DNA of 64,000 nt from Oryzias latipes (taxonomy: Eukaryota > Chordata > Actinopteri > Beloniformes > Adrianichthyidae): NCBI RefSeq assembly GCF_002234675.1, contig NC_019864.2, positions 10,440,129 to 10,504,128 of the forward strand, read 5' to 3'. The notes beneath the pieces were generated by a model that ran no database searches, was not told where the DNA came from, and worked only from the letters and a program-made list of their open reading frames with translations. The stretch's first letter is position 1, and each line of letters starts with the position of its first letter. Of the stretch, positions 12,561 through 29,228 are shown piece by piece. The position numbers and the translations under genes were made by a program.

Positions 12561-13140
12561 TTCTACCCTCTTTCATACAGGCATGTTCCACTTCAGCTCG
12601 GACAAACATAAGAGGATTTTTTTTTTGTACTTGACCACATTTAGTCTCTGCAATTTCGATAAAAACAAAAATGACCAATTTTTGTGTTTTTTTTAAATAT
12701 TTTTGACTAAAGAGATTATTTTGAAAATAGTCATGTAATCCCTAAAAATTTATAAATAAATCAGTTTTTTAAATCTAGATTACACGTCTAAGTAGAAGAA
12801 ATAATCTGATAAATCTTTTTTATTCCTCTCTGGGGTTATGCTTTTTATGTTTATGTGATCCTTTTTTCCAGTGATTAATATTTTTTAAATCTAGAAATCT
12901 ATTTTAAGTACCTATTCAGTTGAACAGCTCCAAAGAATGCCCTTGTTTAGGTGAGTCTACTCTGATTTATTTAGGGTTCTTTTGGTTGGCCACAAGTCTC
13001 TCTTCTATATTTTGTACATGAATGATTTCAGAAAATTTAGTTAACCTTCTACAAACTATTTCTTTATGTTAAAGAAATTCTATAAATCCACAAATGTAAT
13101 AAATAATCCCATATTTTACAAGAAAGAATTAAACAGCCTG

Positions 13141-13190
13141 TTGACCCTGCACAGGACAAGACAGCAGATAGATGGATGGATGGATGGGTT
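13141..13190. repeat. GGAT-repeat tail of a retroposon
   Basis: The words tgcacaggacaagacagcag followed by gatggatggatggatggg form the kind of tail seen on fish LINE copies. A second GGAT tract is at 34530-34550. Confidence 0.5.
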
Positions 13191-13635
13191 GAACACTCCA
13201 AATCACACAGATACCTATTATAATTGACAGTGACCAAAAATACATTTTGTCAACATTGTAATTTTACTTTACATATTTAAGACTTGAAGCCAGCTTTCGT
13301 TCTCTTAACAAAAACTTAACCTTAAACTTTCTTATAGGACAAAAAGGCTGGGCCGTGAGAAGAAAGTTTCCCAGCCTTTTCACAATTTTAACCAGCCAAT
13401 GATTATAAGATCTTTTGCTGACCATTACCATTTACCATTTTAAAAATTGCTAGCTGTAAAACATAAATAACTTTAATTTGTTTATCTTGTAGGAGTTTTA
13501 AAAAAATCTCAATTTTAGCTCGCAATTTAAAATCATTTTTTTCAATTTGATTGGTGGTTTAAGCTGTTGTAACTCTCCACCCTGCCGCTAGGGGCAATAG
13601 TGGCATCATTGTGTGTTTTTCTTAATGATGTTGAA

Positions 13636-13650
13636 AGCGGAAGTGACGCG
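13636..13650 (+). promoter_or_regulatory. ETS/CRE-like motif upstream of wdr61
   Basis: The sequence gcggaagtgacgcg combines an ETS core (GGAAGTG) with a CRE-like half (TGACGCG), a common arrangement in housekeeping promoters. It lies about 435 bases before the wdr61 start codon. Function inferred from sequence only. Confidence 0.35.
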
Positions 13651-14079
13651 TAATGTTATGGCGCTTCACATGTAAAGCACCGAGAATCCAAGTTTAAATA
13701 AGCGTGCATTTGGAATTTTAAATAAGCTTTATGCATGCTATTACAAACAATTAACTTTAATTTTCAAATAATAAAAGTAGTATTCGCTTAAATCTGGTAA
13801 GTAACCTAAAAACACGTTTGTTGCCGTCTTTACTCGCTTCATGCTAAAAATAAATAAGCTAGCAGCAAGAAGAAGAAGTTGTAGGCTCGGTGTTAATAAT
13901 TCCGACGCTCTTGTCTTGTCAGCTTCATGTTTGCATGAAGAGAATCTGCCATTATTATTATTATTTTTTTAAAACGGTGTTATTCATTATTTAATATTCC
14001 CCAACAATTGTATGTTGGTTTCAGGTCGAACAAACTACGCTAAGTGGCTCCATTTTTGGGTGGACCAATCACCAAAACG

Positions 14080-19460
<5,381 letters not shown>

Positions 19461-19539
19461 CGGAGACCGGCCGCTCTGATCCAGGAGGGAAGGGATATGA
19501 CTCTTGTAAATGAGAAAGTTTGTTTAGCAATGCTGTCAA

Positions 19540-19545
19540 AATAAA
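19540..19545 (+). terminator. wdr61 polyadenylation signal
   Basis: AATAAA 80 bases after the stop codon, giving a very short 3' UTR. Confidence 0.7.
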
Positions 19546-19653
19546 AGTTCTGTTTTTGTACAAATAACTGCTTGAATTGATGTGATTTAAGCACATTGGA
19601 AGCACTACACAGATTGGAGGTACTTATCCAAGTCTACAAAAAATGACATTGTG

Positions 19654-19865
19654 TAACCCTTGTGCTATCCTAGGCACTTTATCGTTGGGAGTTGGGTCAT
19701 CTAGACCCACTAGACAGTGCTCTGAACCTTTTTTCTTCAATGATTTGTGATCTTCACTGGTGTCCATGGATTACATGAAATCCTCTTCACCTTCATCCAC
19801 CTTTGTCATGGTAGGGAGAACACGTCAAAGTAAGAGTGGGGTCATCTAAGATAGCACAAGGGTTA
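19654..19865 (+). mobile_element. 212-bp MITE, copy A
   Basis: Ends are taacccttgtgctatc and gatagcacaagggtta, a perfect 16-bp inverted repeat including a TA at each edge, which fits insertion at TA (Tc1/mariner type). The inside holds a small palindrome gggtcatctagaccc. An inverted copy lies at 21516-21726 with near-identical body (gggagttgggtcatctagac, gtgctctgaacc). Confidence 0.9.
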
Positions 19866-20056
19866 GGCCCATCAGATGAGAGAAAAATATTGCTGCTTAA
19901 ATGAAACACCTAAAAGTTTAGATTTTCGATTATTTGAAGGCCTTTCCTGTACAAATGACGTTTAGCAGTTAAACTTAACTGAGCTGAACGTTTTGACTTT
20001 TTTTCATCACCATTTAAACAAGAACGCTCTGTGACATTTTTATATATATATATATA

Positions 20057-21515
20057 TACAGTCAGGACCATAAATATTTGGACAGAGATACATACTAATT
20101 TAGTTTCTGTACATTACCACAGTGAACTTTAAATAAAACAACTCAGATGCCATTGCAGTGCAGACTTTCAGCTTTTATTCCATGAGTTGAACAAAAAGAT
20201 TTGCATAAAAATGTGAAAAACTAAAGCATTTTTTAAACTCAATCCCTTCATTTCATGGGCCTGTTAGCAATTGGACAATTGACTTCCATGCTATTGCATG
20301 GGCGGGTGTGGTCAATTCCCTTGTTATGTCATTATGAGTGAAGCAGATAAAAGGCCTGGAGTTGATTAGAGGACTCGTGCTGCATTTTGAAGATTTTGCT
20401 GTGAACAGACAACATGCGGTCAAAGGAGCTCTCCATGCAGCTGAAAGGAGCCATCATTAAGATGAGAAAACAGAAAAAAAAACCATGCCAGAAATTGCTA
20501 AAGTATTAGGAGTGGCAAAATCAACACTGTGGTACATCCTGAAAAAGAAAGAAAGCACTGGTGAACTCAGCAACGCAAAAAGACCTGGACGTCTACGGAA
20601 GACAACAGTAGTGGATGATGGCAGAATCATTTCCATGGTGAAGAGGAACCTGTTCACAACAGCCAACCAAGTGAACAACACTCTCCAGGAGGTAGGTGTA
20701 TCAATATCCAAGTCTACCATAAAAAGAAGACTGCATGAATGTAGATACAGAGGGTACACTGCAAGATGTAAGCCACTAATAAGCCTCAAGAATAGGAAGG
20801 CTAGATTGGACTGCTAAAAAGCATCTAAAAAAGCCAGCACAGTTATGGAGAAACATTCTTTGGACAGATGAAACCAAAAACAACCTCTACCAGAATGATG
20901 GCAAGAGAAAAGTATGGAGAAGGCGTGGAGAAGCTCATGATCCAAAGCACACTACATCATCAGTAAAACACGGTGGAGGCAGTGTGATGGTCTGGGCGTG
21001 CATGGCTGCTAGTGGCACTGGGACACTAGTGTTTATTGATGACACGACACAGGACAGAAGCAGCCCAATGAATTCTGAGGTATTCAGAGACATACTGTCT
21101 GCGCAGATCCAGGTGAATGCAGCCAAACTGATTGGGCGGCGTTTCAGAATACAGATGGACAACGACCCCAAACATACAGCCAAAGCAACTCAGGAGTTTA
21201 TTAAAGCAAAGAAGTGGAATATTCTTGAAGTCAGTCACCTGATCTTAACCCAATTGAGCAGCATTTCACTTGTTGAAGACTAAACTTCAGACAGAAAGGC
21301 CCACAAACAAACAGCAACTGAAAGCAGCTGCAGTAAAGGCCTGGCAGAGCATTCAGAAGGAGAAAACCCAGCATCTGGTGATGTCCATGAGTTCAAGACT
21401 TCAGGCTGTCATTGCCAACAAAGGGATTTCAACCAAATGTTAGTAATGATTATTTTGTTTTCAGTTACTCATTTGTCCACTTACTTATGAGCCCATGAAA
21501 TGAAGGGATTGTGTA
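20057..21515 (+). mobile_element. Tc1-like transposon, right end missing
   Basis: Left terminus cagtcaggaccataaatatt follows a TA repeat at 20041-20058. The transposase region begins near 20414 and is broken: a frame change occurs at the A run around 20470-20482, the helix-turn-helix part is readable at 20485-20817 (MPEIAKVLGVAKSTLWYIL, KRPGRLRKTT, VSISKSTIKRRL), and the catalytic part is readable in another frame to about 21283 (ILWTDETKNNLY, GGGSVMVWACMAASGTG, QMDNDPKHTAKAT), with another frame break near its end. The WTDE and DNDPKHTA words carry the first two catalytic acids. The inner inverted repeat aatcccttcatttcatgggc (left, 20241) is matched at the right at 21490-21512, but the outer ~180 bases of the right end are absent. 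It is not autonomous. Confidence 0.9.
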
Positions 21516-21726
21516 TAACCCTTGTGTTATCTTAGATGACCCCACCCTTACATTTACGTGTTCTCCCTACCATGACAAAGGTGGATAAAGGTGGAAAGAT
21601 TTCATGTAATCCATGGACACCAGTGAAGATCACAAATCATTGAAGAAAAAAGGTTCAGAGCACTGTCTAGTGGGTCTAGATGACCCAACTCCCAATGTTA
21701 AAGTGCCTAGGATAGCACAAGGGTTA
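21516..21726 (-). mobile_element. 211-bp MITE, copy B (inverted)
   Basis: Inverted copy of the element at 19654-19865. Its left edge abuts the Tc1-like element exactly where that element is cut short. Ends are taacccttgtgttatc and atagcacaagggtta. Confidence 0.9.
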
Positions 21727-21795
21727 CAGAGTATCATGAATGTGCACTGCAGTCGGTTTCAGAAAAAGACGTAGACAATTCTGACATATTTTACC

Positions 21796-21801
21796 TTTAT
21801 T
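21796..21801 (-). terminator. Candidate slc25a44 polyadenylation signal
   Basis: AATAAA on the minus strand, about 1.28 kb after the slc25a44 stop codon. The stretch 21802-23080 would be 3' UTR; it shows no reading frame of note. Other AATAAA words exist, so the choice is tentative. Confidence 0.35.
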
Positions 21802-23080
21802 TCTCTTTCAAATATACAAAGATTCTCAAATTTCTGAAATACTTAAGTCTTTTTTTTCTTTTGTAACTAGTTTTTATCAACTGCATGTCATTAAAGACGA
21901 CTGTCCTTTTAAATGAAGTTAAAATCTAACATCAGGGCTCATTAGAAAGGCTGGTAGGTGTCTGAACATGAAGGCAGTGATTTGCTTAATATACTACATA
22001 TGAAGGACATGTCTTGATCTACTTTGCCCTCTAACTAAAAATTGTATATTTCAATATATTTCTGCTTGACAGTAAATAAAATGTGCACAATTATTGTGCA
22101 GCAAAAATTGGTTCAAAAATGGGATCTTTGCCATTATCTATCTAAAAATACATAGGATCTTTGAAAAATGGATTAACCAGAATTGCTTATAATTGACTAG
22201 TTTTCAAAATAAAGCACTTGATTATTAAACTCCTGAACATTTTGGGGGGGGAAAAAAGGGGGAAATGTCAGTTCTGCCTGATTATAATTGTTTAAAAGCA
22301 GCAGCAGGAAATTTAGAGAGAACGGTTGCAGCAATGCCTCCACCACACCTGTGTGGGCTCAGACCTGTGGTTCACCTTTCACTCTAAAAGCTCAGGTGAA
22401 ATCCAACTGCTTGCCTGAACCGGCATCAGAATGAAGTCAAAACCCGTCACTAAAACTCTTATTACAGTAAATCTTTCTTTTTTTGAAGTCTTATTGCTCC
22501 AATTTGTTTTGCAAGTTTTAGCTCAGAAAAAAACAGACTTTAAGGAATAAATAAAACCCTGCTGGTGCACGATTTAGAAGATTCATTTGTTATGGCAAAA
22601 AACAGCCCAAGGCTCAGCATTTAAAAGTCTGAGAAGGGATTATGTCTTTTACATCTTCAACACAAGGAATGCAGTCAGACATCACGCTCTTCCTCACTCT
22701 GGCAGAGGATCTCTAAGGACAAAAAAAAGGCAGTTTTGTCTGCTAATAATCTAAAAAATGTAACAGTCTCTCGTTTGACTCAGCTTCAAACAGGTAGAGT
22801 AATACGTTTCCTATTGAGGTTCATCAAAAACACACAAAAACATGTGAAAACCTGAATAGTCTTAGACGGCGACTGGACTGTCGCCGTGCTGCTGTGACCT
22901 CCTGAACATGCAGAACGGCTTTTTTCACTTCTTTTTAAAGAGATTTCCAGTGAAGAGTTGGTGCAGCAACTCTGAAATGCCCCAAAGCAGACCCAGCAGC
23001 TTCAGTACAGACGGGTCACAGTATGTGTTGGGGGGTGGAGCCTGGCGGAGAGGCGGAGTCCTGGTCCCGCTCTTGGACTT

Positions 23081-25112
23081 TCACCAATGTCTGGACTCAA
23101 TCAGCTCGGCGCGCAGGCTCAGCTTCTTCAGGGTCTCGTATCCGACCACCAGGAGCACCGACGTGGGCAGGGAGGAGAGGATGCGGGCGGACAGCCCCTT
23201 GGTCACGATCCCGGCGCCCTCCTCCGCCAGCAGCTGCTTGAACGTTTCTATGATGGACGATCGTCCCTCCACCTTCAGGAGACAGGAGAAATCGCTGTGG
23301 TTAGGGGCGCCATCACTCCACAGAGAAAGATTGTTGAGGTGGAAAGTACTATGCACATTTGCGGATGGTGCAGAAGAAAACTAGCCTGAGAGACAAAGCA
23401 CACAAACATTTCAACACTAAAGCTGTGACCCCGCCCACACCGGCTGAACGACTGCTGCACGCCGTCCACTTTCCCTTCTGCCCCGGCAACCCTGGTCAGA
23501 GTTGCATGTGACATAGTGGCGAAAGGCAGCTTTTCTCTTGGTTTTATCTCCATAGCAACCTTTCATTGTCTGTTAGTCAGGAGGTGATCATTTTTGGAAG
23601 AATCTGCAAAAGTAAACTTTTGGATTTCCTTGCCAACGGAGGTTTTTAGTTAACCATGCCCACATTCCTAATAAGTTTCTATTGCATGTCATTTCTTTTT
23701 GTCCAGCTGAAGTCAACAATTCGTGTATTCAAATTTTTAATGAAATTTCCCAGCCGTACAGTTTGGGGCCAGATTCCAGCTCAGACGAGGAGAACAAAGA
23801 CAAACATGGATCTAATCGTCTGCAAGTGGATGCATCAGAACGGATCAGAGCAGAGAGTTTGTGGCCCGCACAGCGTATTTTTCAACTATAACTTCCAATA
23901 TAGAAACGTTTTGGAATATTGAGCGCATTTTTCACTGAGCTAAAGAAAAAAAACACCCCCTACTGTTCCCATGGCAACTCCGATCTGATGGTTTGGGGGC
24001 CCCGGCCAGAGTTCCTGATGTGATGCATGATCTGCTTTGCATGCGCCTGTGCCAGGAACACTCATTGTTAGGAGCTTCCTCATTGACAGGAGTTCAGGGG
24101 TCATTTATGTGGTATTGGATGCTATGGGGGAAACTTGATTCTAGTTTTACTCATGAAACACAACTAAAGGATCTACAGCTAATGCTTATAGCAACAACTG
24201 AATGATGTGGAATCAAAACGGAATCAATCCAATCCATCAATGGAGAAAGAGCAGTTGCATTTCAACGAACCTGTACTCGAGCACGAATGACATCCAGGGG
24301 ATTTGTGATGGTGTAGGCAGTCGCTCCTGCCATTGGTCCAGCCAGAGCCTGCAGGAGCAGGTGAGGCCAAGCACTCGGTGCTAACAGAGTCAGCTGTTCT
24401 GTGAACATAAAGGATGTCAAACGCTGCAACATGGTGCTGTGCTTAACGGGGAGGTTTTCACTGTTGGTATACCTGCATAAAAGTGATAGAACGGCCACCA
24501 GAGGGCGCTGCTGGGGATGTATGTGAGCAGTGACGCCACATAGCCCCGGTAGAATCCCTTCACTCCGTCGGCTGCGTAGATCTGCACCGTCAGGTCCCAC
24601 GCCTGCCCAAACGTTCGCTTGCTCTTGGAGGCGGCAAGCACCCTTTTAGGTTTGACCTTAAAGCGGGACAGCTGCGACACGCTGTGGCAGCCTTGGATCA
24701 TCAGGTGCTGGGAAACCACGTCGATCGGCACGGTGATGGTCTGAGCCACCAAGGATGCAGCGCCCCCCCCCACCAAGGACTTCACAGTGTTGCTGGGCGA
24801 GTAATGGGACACGAACTTGCGCACGAGTTCATAGGTGGTGACGTACGCCTGTCCGGACAGCAGGGTGAAGGAATTGACCATGAAGCCGCGGTAGAGGCCG
24901 CGCACGCCCTCCGCTCGCAGGATCTTCAAGAAGGCATCAAAGGTGCCGGAGTACACCGCCTTCCCCTTCTGCACCTGCAGGCGGGTGCGGATCAGGCTGG
25001 CTGGGTAGGCCGTGGCTCTGGAGGTGAAGGTCATGAACACACCCAGGGAGTAGAACTTCCTCTTGTCCAGGTCCTCCCATTCGATGATCTGGATGGGACC
25101 TTTCTGCTGCAT
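23081..25112 (-). CDS. slc25a44: Mitochondrial carrier SLC25A44 (branched-chain amino acids), complete
   Basis: Inner-membrane carrier of the SLC25 family; SLC25A44 imports branched-chain amino acids into mitochondria, well known in brown fat. Coding exons on the minus strand: 25112-24473, 24398-24271, 23272-23081; 960 nt, 319 aa (human about 314). It starts MQQKGPIQIIEWEDLDKRKF and ends LKKLSLRAELIESRHW. The three carrier repeats show their signature: YPASLIRTRLQVQKGK near residue 36, VPIDVVSQHLMIQG near 140, NPLDVIRARVQ near 250. Internal words such as TFDAFLKILRAEGVRGLYRG and RGYVASLLTYIPSSALWWPF fit this member. Junctions: GCAG|gtatac to cacag|AACAGC, and CAG|gttcgt to gaag|GTGGAG. A splice acceptor at 25165 precedes the ATG exon, so an untranslated first exon lies upstream. 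It is tail-to-tail with wdr61. Confidence 0.96.
23700..23940. mobile_element. TTAA-family remnant in slc25a44 intron 3
   Basis: Shares ccagattccagctc, aatcgtctgcaagtggatgc, agagtttgtggcccg and cagcgtatttt with the copy at 26560-27000. A short frame here encodes DSSSDEE...RLQVDASERIRAESLW, aligned with DSSSDVE...SSASECIRMERSREL at 26800. Confidence 0.6.
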
Positions 25113-26559
25113 GGTGGTGACTGGGAGGGCAGCGCTGCACCCCAGCTGTCATCAACCATCACACCTGTGAAGATATGAAAGTAAAAAAAAAAGAAAAAAG
25201 GATTCTCATCATCCTCACTAAAAGGTGGAATGAAGATATGTGAAAACCCAAAATCCCATTTCTGTGATTATTCAAGTTCTTCTATTTCCATCAGATGTTT
25301 TCTAAAATCTATTCTTGATAAAAAAGTTTTGTAGAAATCAAGCTTTATTTAAAAAAAACCCCACAAAGGCTAGAGTATTAAAAATGAAAGGACTTACATT
25401 CAGATAAAGAAAGGATTTATTTTTGATAAATAATCAGAGGTGTGAGGTAATCTAATTTCTAGAAATGTATTCTGACATTAATCTGTATCAACTCTCCATA
25501 TCTATTGATCAACATAACCATTTCTGATCAAATATTATCTAAATTACATTAAATAACTGCTTTTTTATGAGTTCTCTCCCTGTGGACGTGAAACAGTGGG
25601 TCATCCGGTGAGCTCTTGAGGTGGTAGGAGCCTAAACTCTTCAGGAAAACCTGCTTCTGACCAGGTTAGGTTCACAGACTAAGTTACCATGGCAACGCCA
25701 CCCATCTTTCAAACACAGATGAGCCTGGGTTTGATGAGGCTTTTGCTCTGAGCTTCAAACTGCACTGGGTTGTAAATATATTTAAAGTTAGACCAGTTTA
25801 CATTGAAATAAAATAAGATTTAAGTTGTGCAACACCCCCCTCTAGTGGTTACTTTGTGAACTAAGCTTGGTTTAACTTAGTTGTTTCTTTGTTTGCAGCT
25901 GACACCATTTCATCTAGACATGTTGACATCCAATCACAGTGTTTTTAAGAATACCAAGCCGAATTATTGACCTAACAGGACCCGGGTTTGATGATCTCCT
26001 GTCAATCAAAAACCAGGCCTCCTGTTTGTGGGCGGCGGCTCTGAGGTCAATTATAAAATGGCGAGGGACGGAGGTGAAACATCCTTATTACAAACAAGAA
26101 CAAATAATCGAAAATTATAGTAATAAAGGAAAGAAAAACATCGTAAGTGTTTGTTTTAGCATTTTTTTTCTATTAATCAAGTGTGTTTTGAAATTGTTTA
26201 ATTTAACTGCAGGTCGTATTGTAACTTTTGATCAGAAACAGGAAGTTGTGGAGACAGAACCTCAATTCTGAGCTGTTCTGTAAAACACTAAACATAGAAG
26301 GAATTTAAGTAATAACAAATGTATTTAGAGTATAGATACAGTAGATTTTAACATCAAAAACTTTGTAGGTATGAGGCATCAAAGTAGAAATGCATTAATA
26401 TTTACAACATAAAGCAAAGTCAGATCTGTTTTTTTTCTATCCACAGGAGCATCTCTGTCACATTTAGTAGTGTCCATTGTTGGCCTTTAAATTCTCATTT
26501 AGACATTTTTAGCCAAAATCCACAAACTATTTTGAAATTGTTATGCTGTTTTTAGGCTA

Positions 26560-27000
26560 AATCCGAACACCTGTGTCGTTTTCTAGGACATAGTTTCTGC
26601 AGTGAGGCAAGTTATTAGAAATTCACCTCTGAGTTGTGGGCGACACTGTTGGCGCAGTGTAAGCCTGCCCACAAGTCCCATAATCCTTGTATTTACACAC
26701 TCTCCCGCTAACTTACAGCCCCTCACAACCCCAACCTAACATTAGTGGTGCAACAAAAATGGCGAGTGGTATTGGGGATATCCAGTTGCACAGTTTTGAG
26801 TCAGATTCCAGCTCGGACGTGGAAATGAAGAACTTTGAGAATCTATCGTCTGCAAGTGAATGCATCAGAATGGAGCGGAGCAGGGAGCTTGTGGCCCCAC
26901 CCAACATATTGTTTACGTCACAAATAGCATTTTTTCACTTGCTCCTGATTTACAATGATTGGAATAAAGAAATACCAGTGTTGGTCTGTGTTTGAATAAA
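26560..27000. mobile_element. TTAA-family copy with coding-like segment
   Basis: Contains gtgtcgttttctaggacatag, attagaaattcacctctgag and cccacaagtcccata, shared with other copies. It continues into a segment with an ATG at 26760 (MASGIGDIQLHS, then ESDSSSDVEMKNFENLSSAS) that is missing from the shorter copies and looks like the N-terminus of a protein once encoded by the full-length element. Confidence 0.6.
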
Positions 27001-28492
27001 AGTTAGAATTAAAATTTTTTTTAAATAAGAGCAAGATCAAAAACTTTTTCGAAAAATAAATCTCATTTGATTTATTTTTATTTTTTTATAATATGCCTGA
27101 TTCAAAACTACAGTGAAAATTAAGAAGAAAAAAAGATAACATTTGGATGAAACTATTCAACTATGAAGCGTGGCCTGCGGCGTAACGTTTGCGTTCTTCA
27201 TGCTGTGCGTGGAAACAAAAACAACAGAACCAGGCTGATTTTTCAAAACACACCCACTTTCAGAAAAAGTTACGAAACTTTAACAAAACACGACGGAAAA
27301 CGCGGGGAAAGCACCAGCAAAAGGCCCACACACACAAAAACAAAAAGGAACAGCGTCCTCAGATTGTTGTAGCTCAACAACTCGTTAAAGATCTTAAGTT
27401 TTGTTTACCACGTGTGATGATGTCACAGTGAGTGTTTGCTAACGGAGCATCAAGCTAACATCTAGAAGAACTGTGGAATTTACGGCCCAACGCCGACATA
27501 AATCATTAGTTTAATCGTAAACACACATTAACAAGTACCTTAAAGATCAGAAAAACACCCGTAGCATTTCCGAAACGCTATAAAGTCGAGTCTTTTTCCT
27601 CAAATTCACACGGACTGCAGCTTTGGCTTTGCTGTGCAAGGACGGTCATGTCTGCCGTCCAAACGCGAGCAAACGTCAGGAAAAGGTTAAAGGTCACGAG
27701 ACCACCCTTCTCTGCAGCGTTTATAATATTGCTATGCGCAAAACATCCGAAATATAAATATATATAAGTGAGAGAAACGTACTGTAATGAAATTGCAATG
27801 TTGATGTTGCAGACAGTTCCTCTTCGATGAAGACGCATTTATGGTCAACGTAAAAGTGGGAAATCCAAGGAGCTTTTGGCAAGTATATTAGCCGCTAAAA
27901 GTAAAAAAAAGTGTTTGTTTTTATTTACGAGTTTTCTAATAACATATGTGAAGTTTATAATTTCGCTTGTTTAGATTTATTTTTACACAAGTGTATTCAG
28001 GAATGCCTTACATTAAACGCAAAGCTTTGCTAAATGTTTAATGTATAGTTTAAATAATTAATATTTTAAAAAAGAATTAAATCTACATCTCTGCATCTCT
28101 TCAAATTAACTTTAATGGATACACAAATTTTCCGATATGTTTTCTTTTTAAATAAAAAGAAATCTTGACGCGACAAAATCTCAAAACAGGTAAGCGTCAT
28201 AAGCCCGTGGCACCTTGAAAGCATCACGAGCAGATGATGCATTTAGGTCAACACTGAAATGTTACTTACCTTATTAAAATTAAGACCGTTTGCTTTTTCA
28301 TCGGAAGTTGATAAATAAACATAGCAAGTCTTATTTGTCCAAGAATCATTTTATTAATGGGTGTAATAGCATACATAGACATCTAAAAATGTAGAAAATG
28401 TATTTCAACTAATATAAAACGTTCCATACTCCGTAGATTTAGTTACTTTTTGATATTTATAATTGGTGAAAACGTTCACATTTAGACTAAAA

Positions 28493-28542
28493 GACAGCTC
28501 TGTGATCTGGGAATATTGGATGTCTCAGATCACAGAGCTGTC
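28493..28542. repeat. Perfect 17-bp hairpin
   Basis: 28493-28509 (gacagctctgtgatctg) is the exact reverse complement of 28526-28542, loop of 16 bases. A gtcgac/gtcgac pair follows at 28541-28557. No protein feature nearby. Confidence 0.85.
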
Positions 28543-29149
28543 GACCTGTGTGGTCGACGTTTAGTTTAGTTATTTATGACCGTACAGTAATACATATAAT
28601 AAAAAATATTCTAGTTGAATAGAAATACCTTAATGTGTTTTTAAACACAAAAAGTATAATAATTAAAAGTAAAATTGAGGTAATAAAGTAGTTATTTCAA
28701 CATGTGAGCATAAAAATATGAGTTTTCCTTTTTCCTTTTGTTTCCCCTTGCAATGAGAAAAGGGGTATGGCCCCATATAAGAGGGGCTTTTTTGCAATTA
28801 GTCGTAGCTTTAAAGTTTGGATTTAAAAATACAGGCAGCTTTAGATATCAACTATAAAATGTCAAAGATTTTATGAGTAATAATTTTTTAGAATTAACGC
28901 AATAACATGCTAACAAAAAAAGCTGTGAATATAGTTAATATTATTCATAATTTAGCAAAACACTTATCTTATTATTGTTGTTGTTGTTGTTGTATTTTAA
29001 TATTAGATTTGTAGGTTTCTTTAAAAAAAAGGGAAATGTCAGAATGCAGTTTTTTTAAAAGAACAGAAATAGAACTAAAATGATCAATCTGTTTTTTAAA
29101 TCAGTTTATATTTTATTTCCACGGGTTCATGCATGTGGGCGTGGCCTCA

Positions 29150-29228
29150 GAATTCCGCTTTCTGATTGGTCGGCTTGCCGGTGCCTTTGCAGTAGCTCCT
29201 ACGGGTCGTGTTAATTTCAGGAGTCATC
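29150..29228 (+). promoter_or_regulatory. ireb2 promoter-proximal region
   Basis: Higher GC than its surroundings, with ggcgtggcc and an inverted CCAAT box (ctgattggtcgg at 29162-29173) about 60 bases before the start codon. Typical of a TATA-less housekeeping promoter; activity is inferred. Confidence 0.4.

Larger units (their letters stand above)
8701..14079. other. crabp1-wdr61 intergenic region
   Basis: Spacer between two divergent genes. It contains the MITE at 9486-9967 and the LINE remnant at 11413-12560, a GGAT tail at 13141-13190, and the wdr61 promoter region after about 13600. I see no conserved coding exon in the rest. Regulatory elements for crabp1, which is tightly patterned in vertebrate embryos, could lie here but cannot be recognised by eye. 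Confidence 0.6.
25165..29228. other. slc25a44-ireb2 intergenic region, probable slc25a44 5' end
   Basis: Must contain the non-coding first exon of slc25a44, but its position is not clear. It holds a TTAA-family copy (26560-27000), a perfect hairpin (28493-28542), and the ireb2 promoter near 29130-29228. Open frames at 25939, 27163 and 27578 show no recognised domain. Confidence 0.5.

Noticed and set aside
24684-25178. 164-codon plus-strand frame opposite slc25a44
   Set aside because: Antisense shadow of slc25a44 exon 2.
28710-28790. Second hairpin upstream of ireb2 (ccccttgc...gaaaagggg)
   Set aside because: Short and imperfect; not distinguishable from chance in low-complexity sequence.
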